Made by a program: the position numbers and the translations under genes
Shown: piece after piece, positions 1-13,200 of the stretch
How positions within the stretch are numbered: the stretch's first letter is position 1
How the letters are laid out: every line of letters begins with the position of its first letter
Source: Klebsormidium nitens
Lineage: Eukaryota; Streptophyta; Klebsormidiophyceae; Klebsormidiales; Klebsormidiaceae
Direction: 5' to 3'
NCBI GenBank assembly: GCA_000708835.1
Contig: DF237264.1
Location: 40,841 to 104,840, forward strand
Length of the DNA stretch: 64,000 nucleotides
The notes under the pieces: model-generated
The model's input: the letters and a program-made list of their open reading frames with translations, nothing else
The model's database searches: none
Told to the model about the DNA's origin: nothing

Positions 1-3000
1 CGCATGATGCGGGCGATGTGTCGCCACTGCATGAGCGCGAACCGGGAGTGGTACAGCACGTTCTGGAAGCCGACGTTGCTCGTCAGCGTTCCCCAGACGC
101 ACACCTGCGGGGCGAGGAAAAACATTGTAAGCCGTCACCGTCGTCCCCTCGATCTCGCTTGTATGAGAAGTTCAGGACGCATATGCAGTCCGGTTCTTGC
201 ATTTAGAGTCTTACAGATTGACAGCGTCGTGTGGGTTTTGCGAGAGATCTGTGCAAGTCTAAGGTCGCTGGTCATGAGCGTTCCCCGTACGCAGTTTGGA
301 AGCAGTATCTGTTCGCATGTCTTCAAAACACAACTGCCAGATTTAGGCCGCTGCCAAGGTAGCTTGCATTGAGTATGTTTGATATCCGGCCTGCTTTTTG
401 TCGGATCGACTATAAGCGGAAGGAACTTTATTAGCGGGCGATACGAAGATGCACATGCAACCAAAAGCTTACAAAGGAGCCCCTGCCCAACACACGAAGG
501 CTGTTGGCGCACTAAGGGAGAGGAAAAGGCGCCGACGACATTTTCAGGACTGGAAAGATTTGAGAAAAGGTCCCCTTGATATAACGAGATGTATGATAGA
601 TCGACTGTAATGTCTGTGAAAGACGGGACCTCCGATAAACCTGCGAAACTTCGTACGAACCCGTGACAGCCGTTCGTAACGATCCGGGTGCTTGCTTGAT
701 TGAATCACTCAGTTCAGCGGTTTTGGATCTGATTGTCGGACGTTAAACGGCAAAGTGAAGCCTTCGCGCATAAAAGTCCAGCCTGCCTATCCATTGCAAC
801 TCCGTATTCCAGCTTGGAAAACCGAACTTCAGGGAATGACAATTCTCCATATGAATGTGAAACCAACAGGCTTTCTCAAGAGGGCCCTTTGCATGTTTCT
901 GGCTATGGGGTACTGACTTGCTGACGTCACTTTCCACTAACTAGACCCGACACTTTTCGGCGACTCGCATGCAGACGTCTTACTTAACAGGTTGCCAGAT
1001 CCACGCTCATTTCTAAACCACCCGCCTCACCTGTCGCTGGGGATCACACGTAGACGCGATATGGTCCATCAGAACGCCATACATTCTGTCCGTTTCCGTC
1101 CAGTTCCGTTTCCGCTGGTCCTGGAAAAAGGCGTCCCAGCTGCCGCTGTTGAAGTAGAGCAAGTCCGGCTGCCAGTCCTTCTCCCCGATTGTCTCTGGAA
1201 TCTTTTGGAGCACGTTCCCAACGTCCTGCGAAGATCGGGAATCAAGTAAGTGCCGCAGAGTCGTCGGGAACCAAGCGAGGCTTGTCTTTGGGCGTGCAGG
1301 GTTCGGCCCGGTTTGGAAGTACTAAGATTGTTGACGGGTCCTTGCGACTTTGCTCAGGAGATGCATGTTGAGATCGAAAAATTCAGAGACTGAATCCGTG
1401 CTCAAATGTAGGATTAATTTAGGCGGCAAAGAAACATTACGAGGTTGGCAGATTGGGTAATTCGGTGTAACCCTCTGCCCGAATGTTTGATTGGAGGAAC
1501 TTGGAAGAGCTTTGAGCATCCTGAAAGAGACGGATTTACAATTGTGCCTGTCACTTCTCTTGTGTGCTTCCGAAAACCGGAGACAAGATACGGAAGTATT
1601 GTCGGAGGAACAGGGTTTGAGAAACTGATGTGAGTCCTTCTGTAGCTTTCGATGCTTGGAAAGGCATGGTGCCAACTTTACAAGTAGGTTGCCTGGAGGT
1701 TCGACATATAATAGGCCGGCATGGCTCTATTTGAGGAAGAAGAAAGACACTGAGCATGGCAACAGAGAAGCAAAGTACGACAAGGTGCAATCACCAACTC
1801 GAAAGATCTCTTTACATCACCCTTGTTTGGGTGTGGCAGCTGATGATTGATATGTTAAGCTCAGATGGAGCCTGCGTTGTTTGATTTCGGTGCGTTCTGT
1901 ATTTTGTTAGATTGTCACTTCCAAGAAACAATTCTAACCACCAAACATACTCATAAGCTGAAGGCACTCACCTCCCGCATCCGATAGCTTATGCGCACGC
2001 TGTATGGCTCCGTTGGCAGCTTATCCGGGTTCAGAATGTCTCGTGCGGTCTTGAACAGAATGCTCCCGTCCCCCCTGAAAAAATAGTCCACGATCGCAAT
2101 GTGGGGAAACTCGTCCCACTCCCCCGTGCCATTGAACCAGAGCGTGTCGCTGTACGGCTGGTTATGGGTGGGATCTAGAATGGTAAGGAGTCCCAAGCAC
2201 AAGGCCCTCGTGTTTGAGTCGCCGATGAAGAACACCCATTTCCCCGCAAAGAGGCGGAGAATGTCTTCCTTCGAGTAAAAATGGTAGAAGCAGGGGGGCT
2301 GAAAATGAAGCTGCCCATCAGAGCGCTCTGTTAGATTCTCTACAAGGTCAGGGAATGCGTCGAGAACGGACCCAAAGTCATCTCCCTCATACTCCAAACC
2401 CGCGGTGCGCTCCGGGGAAAGGGATCCCTCCGCTTCGTCAAGAAAGACTTGCATGGCGTCATATGGAAGCGGGACGAAAGAAGAGTTGCGCCAGGAGCCT
2501 AGTAACGTTCCTGACGTGCATTGCCTCAGCCCTCCTTTTTGAGCTTCCAAAGCCTGCCCCGCTAAACCTGACTGCATTGGGAGCTCATTCTCTCCAGCTG
2601 CTCTTGCAGCCAGCTCATCGGCAGCCAGCTCACCGTCTTTGTCTAGCTCCTCTAATGACATGTCAGAAAGAGAATCCTTCTTCGATCCAGTCTGATATGT
2701 CCCTCCCTGCCCTCTGAAACTAGCAAAGAACGCCCCCCAGGTTTGGTTCAAGCCGTCTACCGCTGCCCGAGTCCCCACTTGATCGGTTCTAAGCCTCTCC
2801 ATGTCTTTGCGCATGTCGGACATCTCAGACCTGATCGCATCAAGCCGCGCATCCTCCCTGCCAAACCCCACCTTGTCCGAAAGGCTTTGGAAGAATGCTG
2901 ACACATTGCTGACGTCGGCGGAGGATCCTTCAGATGTCGTGTCAAGCGGGTTGTGATTTGCGACGAGGGTGGCGTAGAGTGAGAACAAGAGGAGAACTGT

Positions 3001-3066
3001 GAGAGCCACAATGGCAGCCAGTCTGATCCCAAGCACTCTCTTCTGTAGTATACCCTGGGGCGCCAT
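1..3066 (-). CDS. Type II membrane SGNH/PC-esterase-like protein, 5' part (3 exons, runs off window)
   Basis: Exons on the minus strand are 3066-1972, 1225-1031 and 104-1 (continuing outside); all joins are phase 0 with GT-AG borders (donors GTGAGT and GTGAGG). Residues about 14-36 form one hydrophobic segment after a basic start, as in a type II Golgi or ER membrane protein. A predicted coiled coil follows at about 60-100. From about residue 280 the motif FFIGDSNTRAL is the GDS block of SGNH/PC-esterase proteins (the family of plant TBL and animal CASD1/NXPE-type enzymes); exon 2 carries PDLLYFNSGSWD, like the Asn block of that fold. The catalytic Asp/His block is not in the window. Likely role, by family only: O-acylation or de-acylation of a glycan in the secretory pathway. 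Substrate cannot be told. The ATG at 3066 precedes the membrane anchor directly. Confidence 0.8.
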
Positions 3067-3882
3067 GCTGCTATTGGCATTGACAACGACCTAAGCCCTC
3101 CACTTGCAGCTCAAAGTATTCCGGCAGAACATGACGGAAGCAAAAGACGCCGGTAGCAAGCAAGGTGCAGAAACCTGATTTAGCTTCCTGTGGAGGGCCT
3201 GATGGGGTTGCTTTGCTACTTTCCCAACTGCAGGGGCTGTGCCAATACCGTCGCAGACTCAGAGGAGCTGAGCTAGGGGTTACGATTTCTACACATCCTA
3301 GCTGAATCACATTAGAAGGAAACGCTGGCGCCTGTACCTCAAATTCAGTTCTTAGGATCATCTGAGTCACACAGGAGATACAGAGGAGACATCCAAGAAA
3401 CTGCAGGCTGCTGCTCTTTCACAATGATTGTTGCAGGCGCACTAGGACAAGATGTCAAAGCCCTGCGCGCTTGATGGAAAGTGACTTCCGCATTGCGTCC
3501 TCGATTTGAGAGTCGACTCAAACTTCAAAGAGTGGACAACTCTGCAAATTGATTTTGTCATGTGCTCATCAGCCTCTAGGTATAATAATGTCATATTTGG
3601 TGAACGGTAGGCACTTGTGCAATTATTGGAATAATCTCTCATTGGTCAGAATCTAGAATGTTTTGACAGAAAACTGTTACATGAGCCCCGAGCACATCTG
3701 TTATTAATTTAAGCACCAACCCAAAAATCTACGCCGCTACGCGCTTCTTTCCCCGCACATACCTACCCTAACCTCCAGCTAACCCTAACCGTTCCCCGGG
3801 TGCATACCCTCGAAACAATTGGCCCTAGCGAATCGCACGTACATATTAGTGACAGACTCAGTGACTGAGCTGGCGCTTCCAA

Positions 3883-4160
3883 CAGTCAGTACGCACGCTC
3901 TTGGACCCGCTAGAAAAAGTTTGGAACCGTCGATCGATGGGGGCAGCCCCCAACTTTGACCCTCTGGATCGTTCGATGGGGTTAGCATTAAATGCTCTCT
4001 GGCAACCGCAAATGTGGACCCTAAAGTTTGCTGGCGACGCCCTCCGGTAATTAGAGTGAGGGCGTCGCCGCGTTCCCGAACTTTCGTCTTGACACAGCCT
4101 GCCAATTGGGCACAGAAAAGGTTGGTGGTGTCAAAGCCCCAGAAGCGTGCGTACTGACTG
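3883..4160. repeat. 17-bp perfect inverted repeat flanking an internal hairpin
   Basis: CAGTCAGTACGCACGCT at 3883-3899 is repeated in inverse orientation at 4144-4160, with partly matching bases beyond (ending in TTGG and CTGG). Between them, 4033-4043 and 4059-4069 form a perfect 11-bp stem (GGCGACGCCCT with AGGGCGTCGCC). It may be a small MITE-like element, but I see no clear target-site duplication. Confidence 0.55.
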
Positions 4161-4505
4161 CCAAGGGCTCGTGAGCAATTGCAAGCCGTACGTTGTGGCC
4201 ACGTGGTATACCTGGGACCCCATCTTGGAAGCCTCGGCACCGTCGATAAACTAACCGTAAGGTTGAACGGGCGCGAACTTCATTATCATACCGTCTACGG
4301 TACAGTATTAAAAGCCACACAGATGGGAGGAAGGGAGTGATGGACACTTCTCTTATAATAGTTATATAGCCCGAGCGCACGATCGAAGGCATGGGGGGGA
4401 CATTCGGACATGGTAATCTGTACTTGCAGTACTTGGGACAATTGACATTCCAAGCGCCACACGGAGGTAACAGAGCACCGCACTCAAGAGGCCTATCCTG
4501 GACCC

Positions 4506-4737
4506 GGAGGTCGCAGAGTCGCGGTGAAGGTCGCGGACGAAAGTCGCGGAAAGTCGCGAAAAGTCGCGGAACGTCGCGGAGCATTGCAAGCATATAAACA
4601 TAAAAGTTGCTTCAAAACATGCTTTTCAAAGATTGATAAAGTCGCGGTCAGTGAAGGTTGCGAAGTTCGCGGAACAAAGTCGCGGACTCAGTCGCGTAAA
4701 GTCGCGCAGAATCGCGGAAAGTCGCGCAACGTCGCGG
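4506..4737. repeat. TCGCGG-rich degenerate tandem array
   Basis: Two blocks (4506-4585 and 4639-4737) consist of degenerate units of about 10-11 bases around AAAGTCGCGGA, with roughly seventeen GTCGCG or near-GTCGCG cores. They are separated by about 50 bases of AT-richer sequence. The long Lys-Ser-Arg open frames across them come from the repeat and are not genes. Confidence 0.8.
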
Positions 4738-7152
4738 GCAACTCTGGCAACCTCCGGGCCCAGGATAAGCCAATTAGGAGCAATTGCAGTACGGTATTCC
4801 TACGGTAAGTACTATTCACCGTTGTGTACACTCGACGTTCAACTGAGCGTCACGCCTTCTGACCCCTGAAGATCATCTGCGGCCATACACTAGTACAACA
4901 GACGCTCATATTGTCAGAGCACAACTCGTAGAGACTCGCGGCACTGCATTGCTAGCGCTGAACGCCGTTTGGAACTTCATTAAATCGCATGATTAGCAGA
5001 TGCCTTGTATTGTCGTCAATAGAGGAGAGAAACCTAAGTCGCGCAACAGTATAAATAGAACTGGAGCGTTGCCGAAACAGGTGTCACACCCGCCATTTGA
5101 ACGGGTACGTACTCTCCGGAAGCAGCTTATGCTAATCCCGAACTTCTGACAGGCAGTCAGTAAGGACGTCAAATTGTAGCGGCATATCATATGATATAGT
5201 CGCCGATTGCGCACTGAGATTTTGACAACTTTAATCAAACGCACCTCATTGTCAACACTGGACGCAGCCCCGAACATGCAGTCCTAACAAACGTTTTGCT
5301 ATATCAGCATCCATCTGCGGCCCAACACGTGACTCCGGCAGATCCTCTCAAAAAGAGATCTGGCATGTGCACTATATTCATGTGTAACTTAACGTCACTT
5401 CGCGACTGCTACTTAGTACAGCCCGACGTCGACTGCTTCCACACCTCACTATATCTTGAAGATGGCTCTCGTTTTCGGGTCGCCATATATGTGAATCCCT
5501 TTCCGGAATTACAAACTTGGGGCTTAACAACAGGGCAACGGTGCCTGCATGAGGCTCAAATTCGAGTTGCTCGGACCGCCTGCATGTCAATATGAGGCTA
5601 TGCGACCTAACTTAGATTTCGTCCCTCTAGCGTAAATATCTTGTGGCAGCTGTCCGAACTGGTGGCACTAGTTCCACTTCAGTCGTAAGCAGTGACTGTT
5701 GCATGCACTTTGGACAATCTAGACATTACAAATTACCCGGAGCCTAGATTACTCTAGACAACTGAATGCCTGATCACTGTCTCACTGTACTTTTTCCTGA
5801 CCCGTAGGCTTAGAAGTTACCACTATGAAACCTCAACCGCGTCTCAGGCAATCCAATGAAGTTCGGGAAAACTTCCAATCATCGATTAGACGCCGTGCCT
5901 TCAGTGTAGACATCAGGCTTGGTTTTTGGACTCGACACACTTTTCTAGTGTTTTGAGTCTAGTCATGCAGTACGAAACGGGGTCTTGTTCGATCAACGTA
6001 CGTAAAAGCAGATGATTACAGAACACTGCCAGTGTCAGTACGTTGATGCTCCCATTGGTATACACGACACTGTTTTCAAACAACTTTCAATTTATTGTTC
6101 AAACCACGTCCAATTTATTGTCCGCATGGCGAATCACACCGCGTTGAAACTTGTGCAAGCCTTTCGATTGCACTTTTACGAGTATCGTTCTACACATTGC
6201 TACGTAACGTTACAGAAGTGCTCCTGAAACCGTCATTGAAGGGCGCAGAGTCGCTCTGCTTTCCGCCAGATCGATGTTAGTGGACCGGAACGGCTAGAAG
6301 TGCACCGGAAGCGCTGTCTTCTTGCCGCACAAGTTCTCCACAAGTCTCAGTGTCATGGAAACGAGCCTGCACGTGAAGCAACGACGCCGTTATTTCAGTC
6401 CAAGATTTCGAGCCGACTCTCTGGGGCGGAGACCCACACGCATCTAGTGAAGCTGGAGTAACTTCACCAGTTACTTTTTGCATGGTAAGTCCTTTCTCTG
6501 TTTCAAGATATTAGAGAGACAAATATGAACGGGTATGAGGTGGGCGTAGGGGTACCGTTAAGTGACTTATCTTCAAAATAGTAAAGCCTTATACCGGATT
6601 CGATTTTGATTGACGTCTTTACCAGATGCCGGAAGGGGAACGACCGCTTGCATTCGACTCTTGCTGCAGAAGAAAATACCTGATTCAGACCGAAAAACGC
6701 GTATTCTCAAGGACAAAAGCTGACAAACCGCTAACTCAAGTCTTTCAAAATGCGCGCACAGACTCCGACTCGAGGAATGAAGGGTGATATACGTACTGTG
6801 CGTCGCCGATGCGTTAACGGGCGCTTGCCGACTCCAGCGATCTTGCAGATCTCGAGATTTACAAGAATAGTTCAAAAAGACCTGGAGTACAGAAACCTAA
6901 CCAAGTGAAGACCTTAAACAGAAGGTGCCCACAAGCGATTTTGAAAACAAGATGCGAACAGGCTGTCGGATGCTGGTAGCACATAGGTTACAATTCCGAG
7001 CAACGATCGCGCGTCTTAAAGTTTACATGCGCTAAAGATACCCTGCAGGTTGAAAGCGTTGGTGACGTCAGCAGCACCGAGCCTTGAGCCTTTCGTCGGG
7101 AACCTTCCCCCAGTGAGAAGACGGACAAAAACAAAGAAACGTAACATGGGGC

Positions 7153-7208
7153 TTGCGCGCGCGCGGTCGCGCGTTGAAGACCGCCGCTCAAGATGGCCAG
7201 CAGCTTGG
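7153..7208 (-). repeat. Diverged copy of the 3' end of the mucin-like gene's last exon
   Basis: The sequence with GCGCGCGCG, GCGTTGAAGACCGCCGCT and AAGATGGCCAGCAGCT matches 7284-7339, which encodes the last residues and stop of the next gene. The copy sits about 131 bases downstream of the original in gene direction. Confidence 0.75.
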
Positions 7209-7296
7209 ACTTACTGCGACTGGAAAGGAATATGAGCTCTGGGCTATCAACCAAGAAAATAATCATTAAACTAAAAAGTGACGGGCGCGCGCGCGC

Positions 7297-10200
7297 TCAC
7301 GCGTTGACTACGCCGCTGAAGATGGACAGCAGCTGCAGCGCAATCATGGTGTAGCCCAGCGCCTCCTCGTTCCTGCGCAGCTGCCCCTTCGAGTTGACGT
7401 CCTGCTTCACCACGAGCGCCAACGCCAGCGTGACGACAGCAAGCTCGCACACGGTGCTGAAAATCTCGGCCAGCTGGAGGGGCGCGCGGATGAAGGGCTG
7501 CGGCGACACAGAGTTTGGCGATTCAATCACAGTTCTCCGAACCAACCCCGTGCGAGATTCTACGGGACGGGTCTCTCGTTGGAAGCCTCTTGTGGATCTG
7601 TTTCGGGTCACTTTGACGTCAGTGAAATTGGCAAAACGTACAGCGGCCGAACAGCAGCTCGGCCCGCACGGGCGGACGAAGGATTGCGGCGGAAGGGGTT
7701 TCAATTGAAAAGCAAAACGCAACTGACATGTTTAATTGAGCAATTTCAACCGTTCAGATCGAAGCCTCGAGAAATTGAGTGTGTGAAGAAAGCAAAGACG
7801 ATGAAGACGAGTTCGGAGGAAGGGGCCCGTTTGAGGGTTTGTGGCCTCACCTTAAGGAGGACCAGCACAATGACGAAAAGTCCGCGCATGGAGACGATAA
7901 GGCAGACCTGCCAGTACGACGAGCGCACGCCGTGCGTGGCGCCCAGCAGAGCCGCTTCAATGGCCTGCATTCGGGGGCACTTGACTTTTGAGAAGAAGAT
8001 AGTAACGGGTGGATGACTTGGGTAGTCAGGTCGTGATCATAAGGCTCAGGTCCTGAACCCCAAAGGTCAAGATGCAAGTAACCGGTGAGTCTTAGCCAGC
8101 AGAGCCGCTTCCATCTCTTGGATCGTAGGGAGAGTTGGCTTGTGATTAACGATGAGAACGGCGAGGTTTACTTCGAACATCGGTGATTACGATTTGCGAG
8201 ATGCAGGTCTCAACAGAGATGTAAGCACTCGCACACCGTAAAATGCAAGCACACGTGAATGCATGTGAAAGCAAAGACTTGACTCAACGCCTGCTGGACC
8301 ATTTTCTCTCCCAAGTGGTGAAAACCCTACGATCCCCAAAGGCCGTAGAACCCGGGCGCCATCTACTCATCACAAATGATACATCGTCTTGAAATAACAG
8401 AAACATTGAAACTCTAGTTCTAAGACCTTGGAACTCTACGATTCTAAGAACCCAAATCACGTAATTGGGGCCCCGCCTTACTTACCACCACCAGCACTGG
8501 GTACATCATTTCCGACCCCAATTTCTCAAACCTCCTTAAAACCTTCAGATTCTACGATTCTAAGAATCCAATCACGTCATCGGGCCCCCGCCCTACTTAC
8601 CACCACCAGCAGGTACATCATTTTCCACCCCGGCCGGAAGTGCGTCGCGAAGCCCACTCTTCCGACCCGATGAACCGACCGCACGTTTTGCAACCGGGAG
8701 AGTTTCCCGGACGCTTTGCCGGGCGCCGCCTCGAGCGGCGCCTCCCACTTGACCGACGTGGGTCTTGCGCCAACTTTTTCTTCCGCGGGTGTGACGTGGA
8801 CGACGTGCTTCCCCTCCTCCTCTTGGACTTCAATGACGTCAGCAAGTGGCCCGCTCCTGACCTCTGGCAATGAGTCGCTATTCTTCTCGGTAGACAAGTC
8901 CTCGCCCACTTCCGGTGCCGCGCCGGAACGACTGGTGAGCGGAACGGAAAAGTCTTCTACGAAATCCTCCTCTCGGGCGCCAGAAACGATGGAATCGACG
9001 GCCGGAGACCATGAATCGCTTCTTCGGGAGCGCGTCTTTAAGGACAGAGTGGTCGGGGCGCCCTTACGGGTCGCCGAGCGCATCAGCGACCCGGCGATGT
9101 TCACCAGTTCGGAGGGGCGACCGGAGTAGTCGGCGTAAAAGTACCCGTACTTCGCACGGAAGAGGTCGCCTTCTTCGGAGTCTACCGGCTCCCACGAACC
9201 GACGAAGGGGGCTCTGAACCAAGCCGTGGAGGCCCCCCTGCGTCGTTGCTCGGAGACGAAAGCGACCGACTTGCTCTGGGGGAGAAGAAAAGCCGCAACT
9301 TCTCGAAACCTCTCTTTTTCTTGATATTAGTGAATGGGCTTCTTCCCTTTGAAGGTGTCTCGAACTTCAAGCCGGAGCGGGCAATTTATTTTATACTAGG
9401 AATCTGCATCTCATTGCGAGTCAGGCACACTCTAAGCAGGTGAACGCATCGATCCGCTAAAACATACAAATCAAAAGGTCTGGGTTTACCCGAGACTTCA
9501 GAGCGGAAGTGTGACCAAGTCAGAAGAGAGCAAAAAAGGGAGGTCAAATTGTCAGGGGGGTACTGAGCATTTAGAGATTGGAAAGGGCGATCTAAAGGCT
9601 TCTAAACAGCTGAGAGCACGGAGTCAAAAGGGAATGTTTGGTACAGCGGGCTCTGATCGTCACCGGAAGAGAGAAAATCGGAGGCAGCAGTAAAAGCAGC
9701 ACTTCGCTCAAGCACCAAAAACACGGATGTGGTTGATTTACACTCGTATGTAAGGGTTGCAAAGACTCCCAAAGATTTTGATGTAGCGAAGGTGGAAAGC
9801 GCATACGTGGCGGAAGGATGAGAGCTCTCACCATGTGCACGTGGCGCCACAGGATTGACAGCACGAACAAGAAGAAAACGAGGATGAGGAGCAGAACGGC
9901 CAGGCCCAGTACTATGCCCGCTGGCGATTTACCTGCGCGGAAGAGTCAGCACATTCTCAACATGGTGTACACGAAAAACTCGAAGAAGAACGAATCAGTG
10001 CGGCCTAGCGTGGTAGAGTGACTTGGAACCCGAGCATGCTCTAGAAACGAGAACGAAAACAGATTCTACTGAGAGAGTGCGGGACAGAACTACGTTTTTT
10101 TGTCTTGACGGGGACCACATGTGATGTAGAGCTTTGCACAGACAAGTCTTCCGGTATTCATGGCCCCTTCTCTACAAGATTCATTAGCGCATCTTTGCAC

Positions 10201-13200
10201 GACACGTGTCACCACTCACCCACGATCGCTCCCAGCGCGACGTAAGCGAGCGCCACGATTGCGACGGAGAAGAAGGTCAGCTCTAGGGCGGGGAACACCA
10301 GGAACGAGGGGACCGCTTCTCGTTTGAGGAGTCGCGCCAGAGGTTTCGAGGCCAGCTGGAGAAGTCCGATACAAATCAGGATCATGGTGATCCAAAACAC
10401 CGCCCGGAGAAAGCCGCGCAGCCTGCAGATTATGTGGCAGAGAGTGATTTCGAAAGTGAGTATATCCTCGTAAGTACCCAAATCAATCGTTTAAGTCCGA
10501 GGGTTTAGGGAAGTAAGCACAGTCACCGTCTTCTCGTAGAAAAGAGAGCTTCATTAAGATTGCCAGAGTGCGGAAGACAGGCGGAGTTGGTCTGGATAAT
10601 CAGGATATTCCCACGAACAAAGCTGCGCGAGCGTCAAACACAGGCCGGTTCAAAGACCCGTCGCATCTATTTCCTCACCCGTTATGGCCCACCGTATGGA
10701 ACAGGTTGAGCGTATTCACACTCAGCTCTTGGCTGTAGATTTCGGCGCGCGCCTCGTAGGAGATGTTTCCTTCGCTGAAGGTCACGGGACGACCCTGGTT
10801 GATCAGCGACGCGTTAGCCGGAATGAAACGGTTCGTCGTTGACAGATTAAACGGAACGGGCGGAATTGTCCCGTCGAAAGGACCGGGCACCGCGGTTCCG
10901 TTGGTAGACGTTCTGCTGTTAGCCGTTCCGTTGATTACTGTTCCGTTCCCCAGCTGGGCCTGGAGCAGCCGCCGGCCGAGCCGCTCCCTCGTAGCCGCTA
11001 GCGTTCCGTTCGTTCCGCCGGACGGAACGCCGGAACTTAGCCCCTGTGGGCGGTCCGTATAGGGGATGGGGCTGTCGCGCGTGATTCTGTCGAATGGCGA
11101 CGGCCAGCGCATCAGGGAGAAGGAGAGAGCGGAACTGGCGTCGATATAGGGCGTCGGCAACGGGGCGTTGAGGCTCTGGCGGGCGGCAAACAGGCTCAAG
11201 CTGGAAGCCACGTTCTGCGGAAACAACCAGAGGTTTTAGGATTTCCAAATACTGATGGAAGTTTGAGATCGGAAAGCAAAAAACCTTCGCGGAGGATTAG
11301 ACGACAGTTTGAAGACAATTCAAGAAACAATTCTTGAAAACTACGTGGACTCTCCGTGAGATCTTTCAGGACATGCAGTTCATCGGCCGGAGCTTTTGGC
11401 ACTGAAAAGGCGCTTGAGAAGATTCTGAGTCCGGCTGATCAGAGCCTCCTTATGAATCTTGCGGAAGCCCTCTGGGTAGCGGCAAACGAGAGGACTGAGA
11501 AGCTGGCGAAAGCGAACAGACATGTAGAAAGCCGAAGGTCTGACGTCAGCATTCACGATGGTGCCCGTCATGATTTCTCGTGTACCAAGAATCAAATCCT
11601 GGACACGGTGCAGCGGAAGAATATAACATGGGAAACCAAACAGGTAGGAATGCTGAACCCAAGAGGAACAAAATTGAAGACGCACGACCTGACTCCTCGT
11701 GTAACCAAGAGACAAACGGTAGGGGAGTCTTTGGCCCTCAATCATGTTTGGTTATGGGCTAGCTATGGGCTGGTCACAAAAGGCTTAACTGTCGAGGAAC
11801 CAGACTTGCGCGATGATAATTTGGAACAGGGTTAACATCAACCTGAGAATCGATTCTGATGAACAGCCTGGTTAACAGCCAAGATCTCCCCTGAAAGCAA
11901 AAAGAGCTGAAGCTCTGCAGGCTGCGCTCAAGATGATCAAGCTCGAAGACGCAAAACCGTGTACCCAGAAACGAAAAATGGGGGAGGGAAGCAAGAACTA
12001 AAGTCGAAGCTATGCAGTTTGCACTTACGATTAACGAGCTTGAGGACGAAAGAATTGCATTCTCGTGTATCAATGTGACTGAAGATTGGAAAGAAAGTGA
12101 AAGAGTCGAAGCTTTTCCTTCTGCACTGACAATGAACAAGCTCGACAACGCCTGGAAGACTCATATGATCGTGCACAAAGAAACGAAAGATTCGAAATGA
12201 TAGCCAATAAAGGCCGGAACTCTGTCGTCTGCACTCACAATGAACAAGCTCGACGACGCCTGGATGAAGAAAGTTCCCGCCGCCATTACCCCCAGCGACG
12301 CGATCGCGGCCGCGCGCACGCCCGTCTGGAGCCTTTGGTCAACGTTGTCTACGAGGGTTTAAAGGTTTCAGGGTGTTAGGAGACGCTAGTTAGAGCCGCT
12401 GTTCACTTCTACATTCGAGGAAACCCTATTTTGAGCTTCTTAGATTGTGTTCCGATTGCGTTCATGGGGGTTTGTCCAGTGATTGAAGCACGCTGAAGGC
12501 AGGAGTGTCGTTACGCAAAGCCCTAACGGCATCAAAGATGCTCGCTTTCAAAGTAATAGCGGCTTTGGATGTATGTAAGCTCATTACGCCTGGATGATTT
12601 TTGGGCGAAAGCAGACTGTTTGCAGACCTGGCTTATGGGTTCACGAGAGGGATGGAGCCTCAGGCGGCGATACAATCCCATTTTTCAGCCTCCAAATCAA
12701 TCTGCCGGTACTCTAGTTTGCATGCAGCAGAATTTTGAAAGCATTGAACGGTAGGTCCAGATTGAAATGCCTCGCGGCGACTTACTTTGGGGGCTTGGAA
12801 GCTTCAACTTTATCGTTAGAACGGTTTCATACTAGACGGCGCTTTCCGCCTTCGCAGAAGTCTTCGAAACCCCGGACGAGCAAGCGCCCAACACGCGGGG
12901 GGGGGAAAACAAGTGCCGAGAGAGCAAGCGGCCACGTGGCGCACTGCGAGTGGCGAGAATGGTCGCTTACAGTTGAGCACTTGCAGCTGATTGGACGCCG
13001 TGTTCCCGATCCCCACGATGCTGTAAGCGCTGTCCGCGGGGGCTTGGATCACGAGGTTAGCGTTCGGGTCAATGACCACGGTTAAGACGTACGAAAAGCC
13101 GTCTGCGGTGGCGGCATTCGGACCGGCCCTGCAGCGGACAGAAAATTGGTTCCAACCGTAACCGAGAACGTGTTACGAGAGGATTCAGGGCTGGGTTGTG

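Larger units (their letters stand above)
3067..7296. other. Intergenic spacer with repeats
   Basis: No supported gene. It lies between the start of the esterase gene and the 3' end of the mucin-like gene, both on the minus strand. It holds an inverted repeat (3883-4160), an array of TCGCGG-type units (4506-4737), a short telomere-like patch (two CTAACCCTAACC-like stretches near 3765-3790) and, at 7153-7208, a diverged copy of the last codons of the next gene. Short open frames here have no recognisable motif. Confidence 0.6.

Noticed and set aside
3765-3790. Telomere-like CTAACCCTAACC sequence
   Set aside because: Too few units to be an interstitial telomere; could be chance.
4362-4808. Lys/Ser/Arg-rich frames on both strands
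   Set aside because: Produced by the TCGCGG repeat array; no start context or motif.
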